From Pseudomonas sp. UBA5706 (lineage in GTDB: Bacteria; Pseudomonadota; Gammaproteobacteria; Pseudomonadales; Pseudomonadaceae), in the NCBI RefSeq assembly GCF_002419965.1, contig NZ_DIHC01000043.1, positions 310,001 to 374,000 on the forward strand: a stretch of 64,000 nucleotides of DNA. The letters run 5' to 3'. Within the stretch, counting starts at the first letter, position 1; each line of letters starts with the position of its first letter. Made by a program: the position numbers and the translations under genes. The notes below the pieces were generated by a model that saw only the letters and a program-made list of their open reading frames with translations, was not told the DNA's origin and searched no databases. Positions 62,565 to 64,000 of this stretch are shown here, piece by piece.

Positions 62565-63713
62565 ATGCCGTTGCCCTCCATGAAAGACCAGTTCGCGGCC
62601 CTGATTGCCGCGCCTTCGGTGAGTTGTACGCAGCCCGCACTGGACCAATCCAACCGCGCCGTCATCGACCTGTTGGCCACCTGGCTCGGCGATCTGGGGT
62701 TTGCCTGCGACATCCGGCAGGTCAGTCCCGGCAAGTTTAACCTGCTGGCGACCTACGGCTCTGGCCCCGGGGGCCTTGTGCTTTCCGGACACAGCGACAC
62801 CGTTCCCTACGACGATGCGCTTTGGAACACCGATCCGCTGAAGCTGACGGAAGTCGACGGCAGCTGGGTGGGGCTGGGCAGTTGCGACATGAAGGGTTTT
62901 TTCGCGCTGGCCATCGAAGCGCTGCAACCCTTGCTGGACAAACCGTTCAAGCAGCCGCTGATCATTCTGGCGACCTGCGATGAAGAAAGCTCGATGGCCG
63001 GCGCCAAGGCGCTTGCGGCGGCAGGGGGCGTTTTGGGACGTGCGGCTGTGATCGGCGAACCGACGGGCCTGAAGCCGATTCGCCTGCACAAGGGTGTGAT
63101 GATGGAGCGCATCGAGATTCTGGGGCGCAGTGGCCACTCGTCGGACCCGAGCCTGGGCCGCAGCGCCCTGGAAGCGATGTACGACGCGATCGGCGCGCTC
63201 AAGGGCCTGCGTCAGCAATGGCAAACGCAGTTCTGCAACCCGCAGTTCAGCGTCCCTCAGCCGACCCTAAACTTCGGCTGCATTCACGGAGGCGATAACC
63301 CCAACCGCATCTGCGGCCAGTGCTCGTTGGAGTTCGATCTGCGCCCGTTGCCCGGCATGGACCCGGAAATGCTGCGCGCGGCGATCCGGCAGAAGCTGCA
63401 ACCCTTGGCTGAACAGCACCAGGTAAAGATTAATTATGCGCCGTTGTTTTCGGAGGTCGCGCCGTTCGAGCAAAGCCCCGATGCGGAACTGGTGCGGGTT
63501 GCCGAGCGTCTGACCGGTCACACGGCTGAAGCAGTGGCGTTCGGCACCGAAGCGCCTTATCTTCAGCGCCTTGGTTGCGAGACGATCGTGCTAGGACCCG
63601 GAGACATTGCGTGTGCGCACCAGCCTGGCGAATATCTGGAAATGTCACGTTTGCAGCCAACCGTGCGTCTACTGCGTCAGTTGATCGAACATTACTGCCT
63701 GACTCCGGCGTGA
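62565..63713 (+). CDS. argE: Acetylornithine deacetylase
   Basis: A 382-residue M20 metallopeptidase giving ornithine from N-acetylornithine. Metal-site motifs are VLSGHSDTVPYDD, GLGSCDMKGFFALA, ATCDEESSMAGA, VIGEPTGLKPIRLHKG and a C-terminal GDIACAHQPGEYLE. The ATG at 62565 lies seven bases after SD AAGGAG. In pseudomonads that also use ArgJ, ArgE is not essential for arginine synthesis. argA follows. Confidence 0.95.
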   Translation: MPLPSMKDQFAALIAAPSVSCTQPALDQSNRAVIDLLATWLGDLGFACDIRQVSPGKFNLLATYGSGPGGLVLSGHSDTVPYDDALWNTDPLKLTEVDGSWVGLGSCDMKGFFALAIEALQPLLDKPFKQPLIILATCDEESSMAGAKALAAAGGVLGRAAVIGEPTGLKPIRLHKGVMMERIEILGRSGHSSDPSLGRSALEAMYDAIGALKGLRQQWQTQFCNPQFSVPQPTLNFGCIHGGDNPNRICGQCSLEFDLRPLPGMDPEMLRAAIRQKLQPLAEQHQVKINYAPLFSEVAPFEQSPDAELVRVAERLTGHTAEAVAFGTEAPYLQRLGCETIVLGPGDIACAHQPGEYLEMSRLQPTVRLLRQLIEHYCLTPA

Positions 63714-63836
63714 GTCAGGCCCAAGAATCCGTCAAAAGGAGAGTACGCGTGCTGCGATGCCTGTTCCGACGATAAAGCTCATGCCGCTGTGAGTGTTTTT
63801 ACCCTTCGTCCCTCTTTATTACAGGCTCATTTGGAT

Positions 63837-64000
63837 ATGCCCGATTACGTCAATTGGCTCCGCCACGCGTCCCCCTACATCAATGCCCACCGGGATTGCA
63901 CCTTCGTCGTCATGCTTCCGGGCGACGGCATCGACCACCCTAATTTCGGCAACATCGTGCACGACCTCGTCCTGCTGCACAGTCTGGGCGTGCGTTTGGT
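63837..64000 (+). CDS. argA: N-acetylglutamate synthase (3' partial)
   Basis: The frame starts MPDYVNWLRHASPYINAHRD and runs off the right edge after 54 codons, with VVMLPGDGIDHPNFGNIVHD and LVLLHSLGVRL, the start of the amino-acid-kinase-like domain of ArgA. This enzyme opens arginine synthesis and is feedback-inhibited by arginine. It is 123 bases after argE. Confidence 0.94.
   Translation, partial: MPDYVNWLRHASPYINAHRDCTFVVMLPGDGIDHPNFGNIVHDLVLLHSLGVRL

Overview
The window is a chromosomal segment of a Pseudomonas species. The gene order algR-hemC-hemD-hemX-hemY-dsbB-algQ-FKBP-algP, ppk/ppx, trxA-rho, ubiD, glpT, 6S RNA/zapA, ygfB-pepP-ubiH-ubiI, gcvT-gcvH, argE-argA follows, from memory, the P. 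aeruginosa PAO1 block around PA5261-PA5204. The accessory content and dispersed repeats suggest a fluorescens- or syringae-lineage pseudomonad; the species cannot be fixed from the sequence alone.

Layout: 1-8.4 kb holds the end of algR, the tetrapyrrole genes hemC/D/X/Y, a DsbB, the anti-sigma factor AlgQ/Rsd, an FKBP isomerase and the histone-like AlgP. 8.4-12.2 kb holds a TIGR02444 protein, a YheS-type ABC-F ATPase, a small MscS channel and a LysE exporter. 12.2-15.4 kb is a four-gene minus-strand envelope operon (COG3014 lipoprotein, YcfL, LpoB, LpoB/CsgG-like). 15.7-21 kb holds YaiI, DedA, and convergent ppk and ppx, with a candidate PHO box before ppk. 21.2-25.1 kb is an amino-acid-type ABC transporter operon with a divergent FCD/GntR regulator, lying between ppx and trxA. 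25.3-34.1 kb holds trxA, rho, an SGNH acyltransferase, ubiD plus a ferredoxin-type flavin reductase, chaC and glpT.

The main accessory region is 34.3-39.6 kb, between glpT and a quinone oxidoreductase. It carries two tandem secreted TonB-C-like proteins (the first apparently cut short by an amber codon), a CbrC-family protein, and a minus-strand nuclease bacteriocin module: an S-type pyocin/colicin-E9-like HNH DNase broken by a one-base frameshift, an intact Im9-like immunity gene, and a third gene for an Ala/Gln-rich coiled-coil protein of unknown function.

39.7-48.2 kb holds quinone oxidoreductase, a FliL-like secreted protein, an EVE protein, a 49-residue membrane peptide, ygfA, 6S RNA, zapA, a ZapB-like coiled coil, ygfB, pepP, ubiH and ubiI. 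48.4-55.9 kb holds a ferric-iron ABC binding protein and fused permease without ATPase, gcvT-gcvH without gcvP, a DUF2388 protein, a stomatin/NfeD pair and a LysR regulator. 56-64 kb holds idnO-idnD, an orphan GspE/PilB ATPase, an ACT-like protein, an Lrp regulator, a CYTH-CHAD triphosphatase, argE and the start of argA. Several intergenic gaps carry REP-like palindromes. No tRNA, rRNA, CRISPR array, insertion sequence or transposase was seen.
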